Origin: Botryobacter ruber
GTDB lineage: Bacteria > Bacteroidota > Bacteroidia > Cytophagales > Hymenobacteraceae
Length of the DNA: 64,000 bases
Direction: 5' to 3'
Assembly: GCF_003347595.2 (NCBI RefSeq)
Contig: NZ_QCZK02000061.1
Span: forward strand, 1-64,000
How positions within the stretch are numbered: position 1 is the stretch's first letter; every line of letters begins with the position of its first letter. Position numbers and translations under genes: made by a program. The notes below the pieces were generated by a model, which was not told the DNA's origin, ran no database searches, and worked only from the letters and a program-made list of their open reading frames with translations. Of this stretch, positions 34,568-44,108 are shown in pieces.

Positions 34568-36994
34568 ATGAACAATAAGTATATCTGTATACACGGGCAC
34601 TTTTACCAGCCCCCGCGCGAAAACCCCTGGCTCAACGAAGTAGAATTACAGGAATCTGCCGCCCCTTTTCACGACTGGAATGCCCGCATCTCCAACGAGT
34701 GCTATGCCCGCAACTATGCCTCCCGCATCCTGGACGACCAGGGCGCGATCGTCGACATTATGAACAACTACGCCCGCATCAGCTTCAACTTCGGTCCTAC
34801 CCTGCTGGAGTGGATGCAGAAAAACGACCCGAACACCTACCAGGCCATCCTGGATGCCGACAAAGAAAGCCAGGAACGCTTTTCCGGACACGGCTCTGCC
34901 GTGGCGCAGGTCTACAACCACATGATTATGCCGCTGGCCAACACCCGCGACAAGCACACGCAGGTAATCTGGGGCATGTATGATTTCATGAAGCGCTTTG
35001 GCCGTGCGCCCGAAGGCATGTGGCTGGGCGAAACGGCCGCCAACACCGAAACCCTTGAAGTACTGGCCGAGCATGGCATTAAGTTCACCATCCTGTCGCC
35101 GTACCAGGCCAACAAGTTCCGGAAAATCGGCGAAAAAGAATGGCACAATGCCGTTGGCGCCCGCATCGATCCGCGCAGGGCTTACCAGTGCAACCTGCCG
35201 TCGGGCAGAAGCATCGTGCTGTTTTTCTACGACGGGCCGGTGTCGCAGGGCATTGCCTTCGAAGGATTGCTGGAGAGCGGCGAGCGCTTTGCCAGCCGCC
35301 TGGAAAGCACGCTCGACATTTACAGCGAGGAGCCCCAGCTGATGCACATCTCCACCGACGGCGAAACCTACGGACACCATCACCAGTTTGGCGAAATGGC
35401 GCTTTCGTACGCCCTGCAGCGCATCGAACAGGACCATACGGCCAACCTGACGGTGTACGGCGAATTCCTGGAGCTGCACCCGCCCAAATACGAAGCTATG
35501 ATCACGGAAAACACTTCGTGGAGCTGTGCCCACGGGGTGGAACGCTGGCGCAGCAACTGCGGCTGTAACACCGGCGGCAACTATGGCTGGAACCAGGAGT
35601 GGCGCGGCCCCCTGCGCGACGCCTTCGACTGGCTGCGCGACGAACTGGCGCCGCTCTTCGAAAAGCGGATGAAGAAGCTGGGCGCCGATCCGTGGAAAAC
35701 CCGCAACGACTACATCCGGGTGGTGATGGACAGGAGCGAAGAAAACGTCCGGAAGTTTATGCAGGATCATACCAGGCGTAAGCTGACCAAAGAGGAACAG
35801 GTAATATTCCTGAAGCTGCTCGAGATGCAGTACCACACCATGCTCATGTACACCAGCTGCGGCTGGTTCTTTGATGAAGTAACCGGCATCGAAACCGTTC
35901 AGGATATTTTCTATGCTGCCAGGGCCATTCAGCTTGCAGGCGACATAAGCGGAAACGACTACGAGAAACGGTTTGTGGAACTGCTGGAAAAAGCGACGAG
36001 TAACGTGAAAGAGCACCAGAATGCTGCCGTCGTTTACCGCAAGTATGTGAAGCCGATGGTGATCGACCTGCTGCGGGTGGGTGCGCACTATGCCGTTGCC
36101 TCGTTGTTCGAAAAAGACCACGACAAGCTGAACCTCTACAGCTACACCGCCACCTCCGAAAACTATAAACTGCTGGAGGGCGGCCGCCAGAAACTGGCCA
36201 TGGGCAAAGCCGTTATCCGCTCCTCCATTACCTGGGAAGAAAGCACCATCACGTTTGGTATCCTCCACCTGGGCGACCACCAGCTGTTTGGCGGGGTGCG
36301 CGAATTTGTGGACGATGCCGCCTACAAAACCCTGCGCGAAGACCTGATCAATGCCTTTAAGCGCGGCAACGTGAGCGAAATCATCATGCTGCTCGACAAG
36401 CACTTTGAGTCGCACAACTACTCGTTCTGGCACTTGTTCAAGGACGAACAGAAACGGATTCTCGACCAGGTACTCGACCAGGCCATGCAGAACATCGAGC
36501 GCGACTTCCAGCAAACCTACGATAACAATTACGCGCTGATGGTGGCCATGAACCAGATGTCTATTCCGCTGCCCCGCCCGCTGCAGGTAACCGTGGAGTA
36601 CGTGATCAACAGCAAGCTGCAGGAAGAGCTCACGTCAGAAGAAATTGACGCCCGCCTGATCAAGCGGCTCTTTAAAGGCGCCGAACGCATGAAGGTAAAA
36701 CTCAACACCGAATTCCTCGACTTTGAGGTGACGCAGTGCGTCAACCAGCTGATGAAGATACTGGAGCAGAACCCCGATCAGACTGAACGGATGGAACAGC
36801 TGATCAAGCTGATTGATGTGCTTAAAAATTCTCCGCTCAACCCCGACTACTGGCAGGCACAGAACATTGCTTTCCGGATGAAGCAGGACGTGTATGCCTA
36901 TTACCAGAAAGGCAGTGAGGCCGGAGATGAAAAATCCGTAAAATGGTGCCGCGTATTTGAAGAACTGTACGACAGCCTGAACCTGAAAGTATAA
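34568..36994 (+). CDS. GH57-family protein with DUF3536 domain
   Basis: An 808-residue protein with a GH57 glycoside-hydrolase N-terminal barrel: CIHGHFYQPPRENPW (7-21) is the family HxHxxxxQP start, E155 in GMWLGET is the likely nucleophile and D264 in ISTDGETYG the likely acid. A long, mostly helical DUF3536 domain follows at about 430-800. GH57 enzymes act on alpha-glucans (amylases, 4-alpha-glucanotransferases, branching enzymes), but this subgroup is, to my knowledge, uncharacterised. Its place between treZ (6 bp) and treY (3 bp) implies a step on the same substrate, perhaps debranching or chain transfer, as no glgX/treX is present. Confidence 0.88.
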   Translation: MNNKYICIHGHFYQPPRENPWLNEVELQESAAPFHDWNARISNECYARNYASRILDDQGAIVDIMNNYARISFNFGPTLLEWMQKNDPNTYQAILDADKESQERFSGHGSAVAQVYNHMIMPLANTRDKHTQVIWGMYDFMKRFGRAPEGMWLGETAANTETLEVLAEHGIKFTILSPYQANKFRKIGEKEWHNAVGARIDPRRAYQCNLPSGRSIVLFFYDGPVSQGIAFEGLLESGERFASRLESTLDIYSEEPQLMHISTDGETYGHHHQFGEMALSYALQRIEQDHTANLTVYGEFLELHPPKYEAMITENTSWSCAHGVERWRSNCGCNTGGNYGWNQEWRGPLRDAFDWLRDELAPLFEKRMKKLGADPWKTRNDYIRVVMDRSEENVRKFMQDHTRRKLTKEEQVIFLKLLEMQYHTMLMYTSCGWFFDEVTGIETVQDIFYAARAIQLAGDISGNDYEKRFVELLEKATSNVKEHQNAAVVYRKYVKPMVIDLLRVGAHYAVASLFEKDHDKLNLYSYTATSENYKLLEGGRQKLAMGKAVIRSSITWEESTITFGILHLGDHQLFGGVREFVDDAAYKTLREDLINAFKRGNVSEIIMLLDKHFESHNYSFWHLFKDEQKRILDQVLDQAMQNIERDFQQTYDNNYALMVAMNQMSIPLPRPLQVTVEYVINSKLQEELTSEEIDARLIKRLFKGAERMKVKLNTEFLDFEVTQCVNQLMKILEQNPDQTERMEQLIKLIDVLKNSPLNPDYWQAQNIAFRMKQDVYAYYQKGSEAGDEKSVKWCRVFEELYDSLNLKV

Positions 36995-36997
36995 TCT

Positions 36998-39721
36998 ATG
37001 CTATACATACCCTCCGCTACCTACAGGCTGCAGTTGTCGCCTGTATTCACGCTGAAGGATGCCCAAAAACTTATCCCCTACTTACAGGAAATGGGCATCA
37101 GTACGATTTATGCAGCCCCCTTTTTCAGGGCACGGACCGGCAGCGAGCACGGCTACGATGTGGCCGACCCGCACCAGATTGGCCCCGCCATTGGCACCCT
37201 CGAAGAATTCAGGGAGATTACCGCCGAACTGCAGCAGCACGGCATGGGCTGGCTGCAGGACATCGTGCCCAACCACATGGTGTACCACCCCGAAAACGGG
37301 CTGCTCATGGATGTACTCGAAAAAGGACCGAAGTCAGAACTCTACACCTTCTTCGACATCAACTTCGAACATCCCGATTTCGGGCCAAAGATCATGGTGC
37401 CTTTCCTGGGCGATCCGCTGGAAGAGGTGCTGGACAAAAAGCAGCTGCAGGTAACTTTTTCGCAGGAAGGTTTCGGCATGGCCTACTACGAGTCGGTGTA
37501 CCCGCTCAGTGTGGAAAGCTACGACTGGCTGTTGCAGCAGATCATCGCTGAAGCCGGTGCTGCTACTATACTCACCGAGGCCCGGGAGCGGCTCCAAAAG
37601 CTCACTGCTGCTGCCACCATAGCCGCTGCTGCCTGGTCGGCGGAAAAGCAGCAGCTTTATGCGCTGGTACAGCAGGATGCCGCCCTGAAAGCCGCAACCG
37701 AAAACGTGCTGCAGCGCGTGCCCCAGGACAGGCAACAGCTACAGGAGCTGCTCGATAAACAGCACTACCTGCTCTGCCACTGGCAGCTGACCGAGCGCAA
37801 GATAAACTACCGCCGCTTCTTCACCATCAACGACCTTATCTGCCTGAGCATGGAGCGGCCCGATGTGTTTGACAAGTACCACCTCTTCATCAAACAGCTT
37901 TGCGACGAAGGGCTGGTGCAGGGGCTTCGGGTAGACCACGTGGACGGCCTCTTCGACCCCGACACCTACCTGGAGCGGCTGCGGGAAATGGCCGGCGAAG
38001 ACCGCTACCTGATCGTGGAAAAAATTCTGGAAGGCGAAGAAAACCTGCCCGAAAACTGGCCCATCCAGGGCAACAGCGGCTACGACTTCCTGGCCTGGAT
38101 CAGCAACCTCTTCACCGACCCCTCGGGCGAGCGGAAACTAACGGCGCTCTACAAGCAGCTGGTACCGAATGCCGAGTCGGATTACGAGAAGCTGGTGTTC
38201 GAGAAGAAGATGTACATCCTGAAAGACCAGATGGCGGGCGAACTCGAAAACCTGCTGCGCTACCTGCAACAGCACAACCTGCTCACCCCGGACTTTACCG
38301 AAGAGCAATGGCGGCGGGCGCTGGCCGTGCTGCTGTCGTCGTTCCCGGTGTACCGCATCTATGCGCGCGAGTTCCCGTTGTCCGACGAAGCGATTGCCAC
38401 CATCGAAAAAGCTTTTGCCGAGGCCGACAGGCGCGCGCCCGAGGCCCTGGAGCAGTTCACGCACCTGCGCACGCTCTTCGAAACAAACGAAGAAGAGCCA
38501 GACGAGGTGCGGGAGCGCAAACTGTACTTTGTGATGCGCAGCCAGCAGTTTACCGGTCCGCTGGCCGCCAAGGGCGTGGAAGACACTACCTTCTACAACT
38601 ACAACCGCATCATTTCGCTGAACGAGGTGGGCAACAGTCCCGATGTGTTCAACATCCGGCCGCGCCAGTTCCACGACCTGATGTTCTACAAGCTCCGCAC
38701 CTACCCCCACTCCCTCAACGCCACCGCCACCCACGACACCAAACGCGGCGAAGGCACCCGCATGCGCCTGAACGTGCTGTCGGAGCTGCCCGAAGCGTGG
38801 GAGGAAAAGGTGCACGAGTGGTTCGATCTTATCCAGAAATACGTGGTAGACGGTTACCCCAAACGGAACGACATCTACTTTATGCTGCAAACGCTGCTAG
38901 GCGTAATACCAGTAGATGGCGCCGTGGACGAAAGCATTGTGGAACGGGTGCAGGAGTACCTGACCAAAGCCTTCCGCGAAGCCAAGGTAAATACCAACTG
39001 GTCGGAGCCGAACGAGGCCTACGAGCAGGCGGTAAACAACCTGGTGGAAAACCTCCTGCTGAAGGATGAGGCGTTTATGGCTTCCTTCCGCCCGTTTATC
39101 CAGAAGCTGGCCCACTACGGCTGGATTTATTCGCTGTGCCAGGCCCTGCTGAAGGTTACCTGCCCGGGTGTGCCCGACATTTACCAGGGCTGCGAGCTCT
39201 GGGACTTCAGCCTGGTAGACCCCGACAACCGCCGCCCCGTAGACTACGACGAGCGCCGCCAGTACCTGCAGGAAGTAAAGCAACTGGAGCAGGAAAACGT
39301 GCAGGAGCTACACAAACAGCTGCTGCAAAACCCTGCCAACGGGCGCGTGAAACTGTTCCTGCTCTACAAGGCTCTGAACGTCCGGAAAGAGCTGCACGAG
39401 CTGTTCAGCAAAGGGGATTACCAGCCGCTGACGGTAACCGGCAGGCACAAAACACACGTGCTGGCCTTTGCCCGAAAACACGGGGCACAGTGGTGCCTGG
39501 TTGTGGTTCCGCGGCTGCTGGCGCACATTATTTCCGAAAACGAGCTACCGCTGGGCCGGCAGGTGTGGGAAGATACAGCCATCACCTTACCCGATGATGC
39601 CCCCGCCAACTGGCAGCCGGTATTCGGGCCGCAGCAGGTTACGGCAAGCGAAAACACCCTGTTCATTTCTGATGTGCTGGCCACCTTCCCGGTAGCACTT
39701 TTAACTGCAACAACCGCATGA
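36998..39721 (+). CDS. treY: Malto-oligosyltrehalose synthase
   Basis: A 907-residue GH13_26 enzyme that turns the reducing-end glucose of malto-oligosaccharides into a trehalose unit. Typical stretches are ATYRLQLSPVFTL, TIYAAPFFRARTGSEHGYDV split as TIYAAPFFRAR and TGSEHGYDV, QDIVPNHMV, GLRVDHVDGL with the catalytic Asp, VEKILEGEE, and TATHDTKRGEGTR near the C-terminal half. Residues around 202-212 (LTAAATIAAAAW) come from an in-frame copy of the dispersed repeat, in a non-catalytic insert. Its TGA overlaps the malQ ATG (ATGA). Confidence 0.96.
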   Translation: MLYIPSATYRLQLSPVFTLKDAQKLIPYLQEMGISTIYAAPFFRARTGSEHGYDVADPHQIGPAIGTLEEFREITAELQQHGMGWLQDIVPNHMVYHPENGLLMDVLEKGPKSELYTFFDINFEHPDFGPKIMVPFLGDPLEEVLDKKQLQVTFSQEGFGMAYYESVYPLSVESYDWLLQQIIAEAGAATILTEARERLQKLTAAATIAAAAWSAEKQQLYALVQQDAALKAATENVLQRVPQDRQQLQELLDKQHYLLCHWQLTERKINYRRFFTINDLICLSMERPDVFDKYHLFIKQLCDEGLVQGLRVDHVDGLFDPDTYLERLREMAGEDRYLIVEKILEGEENLPENWPIQGNSGYDFLAWISNLFTDPSGERKLTALYKQLVPNAESDYEKLVFEKKMYILKDQMAGELENLLRYLQQHNLLTPDFTEEQWRRALAVLLSSFPVYRIYAREFPLSDEAIATIEKAFAEADRRAPEALEQFTHLRTLFETNEEEPDEVRERKLYFVMRSQQFTGPLAAKGVEDTTFYNYNRIISLNEVGNSPDVFNIRPRQFHDLMFYKLRTYPHSLNATATHDTKRGEGTRMRLNVLSELPEAWEEKVHEWFDLIQKYVVDGYPKRNDIYFMLQTLLGVIPVDGAVDESIVERVQEYLTKAFREAKVNTNWSEPNEAYEQAVNNLVENLLLKDEAFMASFRPFIQKLAHYGWIYSLCQALLKVTCPGVPDIYQGCELWDFSLVDPDNRRPVDYDERRQYLQEVKQLEQENVQELHKQLLQNPANGRVKLFLLYKALNVRKELHELFSKGDYQPLTVTGRHKTHVLAFARKHGAQWCLVVVPRLLAHIISENELPLGRQVWEDTAITLPDDAPANWQPVFGPQQVTASENTLFISDVLATFPVALLTATTA
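37602..37634 (+). repeat. Dispersed repeat inside treY
   Basis: The copy CTGCTGCCACCATAGCCGCTGC lies in frame at about codons 202-212 and is translated as an Ala/Thr stretch. No frameshift results. It suggests that the repeat can land in, or be retained in, coding DNA. Confidence 0.7.
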
Positions 39722-41226
39722 TCATACCAAAACGAAGCAGTGGTATTCTGCTGCACATCACCTCGCTCCCCTCGCCCTACGGCATTGGCGATCTGGGCCC
39801 GGAGGCCTATAAATTTGCGGACCTGCTGGAAGAGGCGGGGCAGCGCTACTGGCAGATTCTGCCGCTCAACCCCACCGAGGTTGGCTCCGGCAGCTCGCCC
39901 TACAGCAGCCACTCTGCCTTTGCCGGCAACCCCCTACTCCTCAGCCCCGACCTGCTCCTGAAAGAGGAACTGGTGAAAGAAGAGGACCTGGCGCAACGCC
40001 CGCATTTTCCCGATGATAAAGTGGATTTTCCGGCAGTAACTGACTTTAAGCGAAACATCTGGTTTAAAGCCTATGCCACTTTCAAGTCCCGGCCAAACGA
40101 GGAGCTGCGACAGGCCTTTCGTGCGTTCCGGGAAAAGCACTGGTCCTGGCTCGAAGACTATAGCCAGTTTGTCGTCTTTAAAAATCACTTCGAACAAAAA
40201 AGCTGGGTGGAGTGGCCCGGGGAGCTAAAGCAGCGGCATAAAGGCGCCATGCACGCGCTGGCACAGGAGCTGGAAAACGACATTGAGCGGGAGCAGTTCC
40301 TGCAGTTCCTGTTTTACCGGCAGTGGGAAAAGCTAAAAGCGTACTGTCACCTGAAAGATATTACCTTTATCGGCGACATGCCTTTTTACGTCAGCCACGA
40401 CAGCGCCGACGTGTGGGCGCACCCGCAGCTCTTTAAGCTCGACAAAGAAGGTATGCCTGAAGCGGTTTCCGGTGTGCCGCCCGATTATTTCAGCGAAACA
40501 GGCCAGTTATGGGGCTCCCCCGTGTACGACTGGAAAGCGCTGGAAAGACGGGAATACGACTGGTGGATAGACCGCGTGCTGCACAACCTGCAGCTCTTCG
40601 GCCTGCTGCGCCTCGACCATTTCAGGGCATTTTCCGCTTACTGGGAAATACCGGCAGGCGAAAAAACAGCCATGAACGGCAAATGGGTGCAATCGCCCGG
40701 GAAGGAACTTCTCACCATCATCAAAAACAAGTGCCCGGATATGCCCATTATCGCCGAAGACCTGGGCGAAATAGACCAGCCGGTGCGCGACCTGATGCAG
40801 GAGTTCGGTTTGCCGGGCATGCGCGTGCTGCTCTTTGCGTTTGGCGACGATCTGCCGCACAGCATTTACGCGCCACACCACCACATCCAGAACTCGATTG
40901 TGTACACCGGCACCCACGACAACAGCACCGTCAGGGCCTGGTACGAAAACGAGTCAGGGGCGGAGTCGCAGGCACGGCTGCGGGAATACAGCCACACCAG
41001 CCTGACAAAGGAAAATGCGCACGAGGTAATGGGGCGACTGGCCTACATGTCGGTGGCGCAGCTGGCGGTGCTCCCGATACAGGATGTTTTAGGCCTGGGC
41101 GCCGAATCCATCATGAACAAACCGTCCACCACCGAAAACAACTGGACCTGGCGCCTGAAACCTCACTATTTTGAGAAGAAGGATGCGCAAAAGCTGTATA
41201 AAATAGTAAAGCTTTACGGCAGGTAG
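39718..41226 (+). CDS. malQ: 4-alpha-glucanotransferase (amylomaltase)
   Basis: A 502-residue GH77 enzyme that moves alpha-1,4-glucan segments between chains, extending or shortening malto-oligosaccharides for TreY. Signatures are SGILLHITSLPSPYGIGDLG, PLNPTEVGSGSSPYSSHSAF, the catalytic LLRLDHFRAF, AEDLGEID, and FGDD...THDN near the active site. Length is normal. It overlaps treY by 4 bp and is the last gene of the operon; a long palindrome starts 2 bp after the stop. Confidence 0.96.
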   Translation: MIIPKRSSGILLHITSLPSPYGIGDLGPEAYKFADLLEEAGQRYWQILPLNPTEVGSGSSPYSSHSAFAGNPLLLSPDLLLKEELVKEEDLAQRPHFPDDKVDFPAVTDFKRNIWFKAYATFKSRPNEELRQAFRAFREKHWSWLEDYSQFVVFKNHFEQKSWVEWPGELKQRHKGAMHALAQELENDIEREQFLQFLFYRQWEKLKAYCHLKDITFIGDMPFYVSHDSADVWAHPQLFKLDKEGMPEAVSGVPPDYFSETGQLWGSPVYDWKALERREYDWWIDRVLHNLQLFGLLRLDHFRAFSAYWEIPAGEKTAMNGKWVQSPGKELLTIIKNKCPDMPIIAEDLGEIDQPVRDLMQEFGLPGMRVLLFAFGDDLPHSIYAPHHHIQNSIVYTGTHDNSTVRAWYENESGAESQARLREYSHTSLTKENAHEVMGRLAYMSVAQLAVLPIQDVLGLGAESIMNKPSTTENNWTWRLKPHYFEKKDAQKLYKIVKLYGR

Positions 41227-41227
41227 A

Positions 41228-41312
41228 GGAGCAAAAGCAATGGAGGCAGTAGCAGCAGAAAAATTTAGCTCATTTTTTTTCTGCTGCCACTGCCTCCATT
41301 CCCTCAGCTCCT
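41228..41312. repeat. Dispersed palindromic repeat variant, probable operon end
   Basis: Arms 41228-41262 and 41274-41312 form a long imperfect stem. The right arm holds a rearranged core (CTGCTGCCACTGCCTCCATT), so this is a variant family member. It directly follows the malQ stop and could slow or end transcription. Confidence 0.65.
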
Positions 41313-41441
41313 GAAGTTAACAGCTGGTTTAACAGGATCGTATTAAGTTCCTGCTTTAGCTAAAGTTGTAATAATAGTTAATTGAAATTGTAAATATTTT
41401 TTTCTACTACGAAGCACTCCCGCTAGCCAGGTGCATCAATT

Positions 41442-41606
41442 GAACCTCCACCTGTTTGAGCGTTCAAGCGAGTTTGGAGGTTCTTGATTTTTTTGGTTCT
41501 TTTTGTATCAAGACAAAAAGAACAGGAAAGCCAGCTATGAAACAGCTCCGCCTGCTATCAAGGCTTCAAAGCTGGCGATGCGAACCAGTACAATTAGCTG
41601 GCTTTT
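41442..41606. terminator. Cluster of three hairpins between malQ and the kinase fusion gene
   Basis: Hairpin 1: GAACCTCCA/TGGAGGTTC (41442-41450 with 41475-41483), followed on the plus strand by TTGATTTTTTT. Hairpin 2: GTTCTTTTTGT/ACAAAAAGAAC (41496-41506 with 41513-41523). Hairpin 3: AAAGCCAGCT/AGCTGGCTTT (41527-41536 with 41596-41605). Together they probably end transcripts arriving from both sides. No gene is evident in 41313-41673. Confidence 0.6.
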
Positions 41607-41673
41607 CTTCCGTTCGCCCACAAGATGCTTTCAGCATGACAAAGCGGGTTAACTTTATGGTTTGGAGGAAATA

Positions 41674-42828
41674 TTAATTTCTGCTGTCTCTCCGTCGTAT
41701 CTTAATCTGGAAAGCGTTTTCGATCGGCTCTTCGGCTACCATAATGATGTAGCCCCCGCCACCGGCACCACTCAGTTTCCATCCCAGCGCCTTATCTTCG
41801 AACAGCCTGATCTGGTTCATAATACTTTCGTCCACCATGTTCGGGAACATGTGAATCTGGGCTTCAAACGACTTGCGGAAGTACTCGCCAAACGCACGGG
41901 CATCTTTTCGCTGCACCGCCTCCCAAACTCCTTCTGCGGCGTCTGCTAAGGCTTTAGCTCCTTCCCTGCTCAGGTTGGTATTGTCCACCACCGAATACTC
42001 GGAGGTGCGTGGCCCCAGCGTTACCAGGTACAGGTGCTGCTCCAGCCAGTCGAGGATGTCATCGTCGTGAACAGATTCAACTTTCTCGGGCCAGTAATTG
42101 TTCTCGTAGTAGAGGCGGTTCATGCCGGGCAGTACGATACCCAGCGCATCCTGGGAGCCAGCTACCTCTTTTGTTCCCGGTGGGTTTTCGTAGGTAAACA
42201 GGATTTTAGCCAGCTTTTCCGGGTCACCGCTTGGGATAGCCGTACGCCAGAGTTCGATCGCTTTGTTGCGGGTGCTGGAGGCCATGCCACTGCGGTTGTT
42301 AAACTCCAGCGTGGGCTCAAGAGAGATGGTAACTACCGGCCCCGGGTGGTACTCCGACACGAACGGCTGATCGAGCCATCCGCCTGCCAGGTCTATGCGG
42401 AACGGAATCACACATTCGGTACGCAGGCTGGTCGTGCTGCGGGCAGGCAGGTTTTCGTGCGGTATCCGTTTCAGGACTTTGTATTCGATGCCACGCTGCT
42501 TACAGATTTCTTCTTTGGTAGGCGTCGCGCCATCTTCATTCACCACAAATACCGAAGGCTGAATCTCGTCCAGCTCCTTCATAAAATCGATGATGCCAAA
42601 GCCTTTGTTCACCCGGCACTCCGTAATGCAGGCAAGCGATTCGATCATGTACCGGCGCTCCTCCTGCGAGTTTACCGGGTAACGCCCCTTGAGCTGGTGA
42701 ATATTATCGTCGTTCCCGATGCATACATGCAGGTCGCCGTAGGTGGCGGCTTCTTTTAAAAAAGCAACGTGCCCGCTGTGCAGTAAATCGAAACAACCGG
42801 TCACCATTACTTTGTTCTTACTCTCCAT
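41674..42828 (-). CDS. Cytidylyltransferase-like/GHMP kinase fusion
   Basis: A 384-residue protein from ATG 42828 (MESKNKVMVTG); an upstream open extension is unlikely. Residues about 5-130 are a nucleotidyltransferase with the HxGH-type motif GCFDLLHSGHVAF. Residues about 155-384 are a GHMP-type sugar kinase: RIDLAGGWLDQP at the start, the ATP loop as SGMASST, and C-terminal KLSGAGGGGYIIM. The arrangement fits activation of a sugar to a nucleotide-sugar for surface glycans, such as a heptose or fucose, but the sugar is not identifiable. It stands alone; no other glycan genes are adjacent. Confidence 0.85.
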   Translation of the reverse strand: MESKNKVMVTGCFDLLHSGHVAFLKEAATYGDLHVCIGNDDNIHQLKGRYPVNSQEERRYMIESLACITECRVNKGFGIIDFMKELDEIQPSVFVVNEDGATPTKEEICKQRGIEYKVLKRIPHENLPARSTTSLRTECVIPFRIDLAGGWLDQPFVSEYHPGPVVTISLEPTLEFNNRSGMASSTRNKAIELWRTAIPSGDPEKLAKILFTYENPPGTKEVAGSQDALGIVLPGMNRLYYENNYWPEKVESVHDDDILDWLEQHLYLVTLGPRTSEYSVVDNTNLSREGAKALADAAEGVWEAVQRKDARAFGEYFRKSFEAQIHMFPNMVDESIMNQIRLFEDKALGWKLSGAGGGGYIIMVAEEPIENAFQIKIRRRDSRN

Positions 42829-42990
42829 GGGTACTTTACTTATGCTTTTGTTGTTGAGCCTGTTCCGGATAGGAATGTATAAGCTATTTACAAATAAACA
42901 CAAAAGTACTTAAATCTTCTTTAGCTGATCATTTTTTCTTTCTCAGAAGCATTTCCCAAACGTAGCCTCGCTGCCGTTTCCGGTAGAGGT

Positions 42991-43064
42991 TGCAGCAAAA
43001 GCAATGGTGGCAGGAGCAGCAAAATGAAAATGTTCTGCAGCGCCTGCCACCATTGCCTTACCTC
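42991..43064. repeat. Dispersed palindromic repeat, two-arm copy
   Basis: Arms 43001-43020 and 43035-43056 hold the core in opposite orientation around a 14-base loop with ATGAAAATGTT. It abuts the stop of the L,D-transpeptidase gene (43066) and lies upstream of the kinase fusion gene. Confidence 0.8.
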
Positions 43065-43065
43065 A

Positions 43066-43929
43066 TTATATCGCTAATCCCTCACCCGCATCGTTTGCTA
43101 CATCACCAGGCAAAGGCAGGTCTACAGCCGGGGTTGTTTCCTGCACCATTTCGGCCATCGCATTGGCGTGGTCCAGGTAATGAGAGGTGTACTTATCGTT
43201 GGCTGCATGCACATAGAGCGCCGTTTTACCAACAACATCGTTTATGATTTCCTCATGCTCTTCCATGGGTAATGCCGGGCAACCCAGGCTGCGGCCCAGG
43301 CGGCCGGTCTGGGCAATAAATGCTTCGCTGGCGTATTCGGCCCCGTGCATCACTATACAGCGGTCCATGGCATTGGTATTAAACTCTTCGTCCATACCAT
43401 TCAGTTTCAGCGAGAGCCCGTGTTTCCCGAAGTAAGTATCTTCTGTTACATAGAAGCCGATGCTGCTCATGTACGATTCGTTTTCATTTGAAAAATTGCT
43501 GGCAAACTCTTCACCGGAGTTTCGTCCGTGGGCTACATACGTGTTATGCAGCACCTCTTTCTTTTGCAGGTCAATTACCCAGAGCCGCTTCTCCCGCGAC
43601 GATTTTGTAAAATCGACTACCGTGATTACCGGCTTGTCAGAAAGCATGCCTTCATGCTTCAGGTTATAATAACCTACCAGCGCTTTATCAAAAACCTCGA
43701 ATCGTAACCCGGCATCCTGCAGGTCCATTTCATCATACAGGTTCAGGGCCAGCTGGTCGAAGTTCATCAGCTTGTAGTTCCGTATCTTTTCCTTCAGGTT
43801 TTTGGGATTTACCTTCGCTACAGATTGCCCTGTAGGCGTAATAAAAGGCGACAATACCAGCGGTGCAAAAAGAGGCATCAGCTTTTTGGCAACTCTCCTG
43901 CTTTTATATTTCCATCTAATCTTTTTCAT
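43066..43929 (-). CDS. Murein L,D-transpeptidase catalytic domain protein
   Basis: A 287-residue exported or membrane-anchored protein from ATG 43929 (MKKIRWKYKSRR); a GTG at 43953 is less likely. The N-terminus is basic with a moderate hydrophobic stretch (about 18-32). The catalytic domain has H195 (IVMHGAEYAS) and C217 (GRSLGCPALP), the HG...SxGC arrangement of YkuD-type transpeptidases. Such enzymes make 3-3 peptidoglycan cross-links or attach proteins to the wall. It is divergent from the M23 peptidase gene 180 bp away, another wall enzyme. Confidence 0.85.
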   Translation of the reverse strand: MKKIRWKYKSRRVAKKLMPLFAPLVLSPFITPTGQSVAKVNPKNLKEKIRNYKLMNFDQLALNLYDEMDLQDAGLRFEVFDKALVGYYNLKHEGMLSDKPVITVVDFTKSSREKRLWVIDLQKKEVLHNTYVAHGRNSGEEFASNFSNENESYMSSIGFYVTEDTYFGKHGLSLKLNGMDEEFNTNAMDRCIVMHGAEYASEAFIAQTGRLGRSLGCPALPMEEHEEIINDVVGKTALYVHAANDKYTSHYLDHANAMAEMVQETTPAVDLPLPGDVANDAGEGLAI

Positions 43930-44108
43930 AACTGCTGCAGATTGGCACTTCACATACTTAATTTGTACGAAACCCAGTTGGTTCAGTTTACTAATATTTG
44001 TAAATCAACCAGATACAATCAGTTAACAGTAACAAAAACCAGAAAAAAGGCATCATTTTTGGTTAAACATTGTATTGTAACTCAAAGTAGCTATCAGGAA
44101 ATTTTAAA

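Noticed and set aside
34646..36514. Minus-strand open frame of 622 codons opposite the GH57/DUF3536 gene
   Set aside because: The plus-strand protein has clear catalytic motifs; the antisense product is low-complexity Val/His/Gln-rich.
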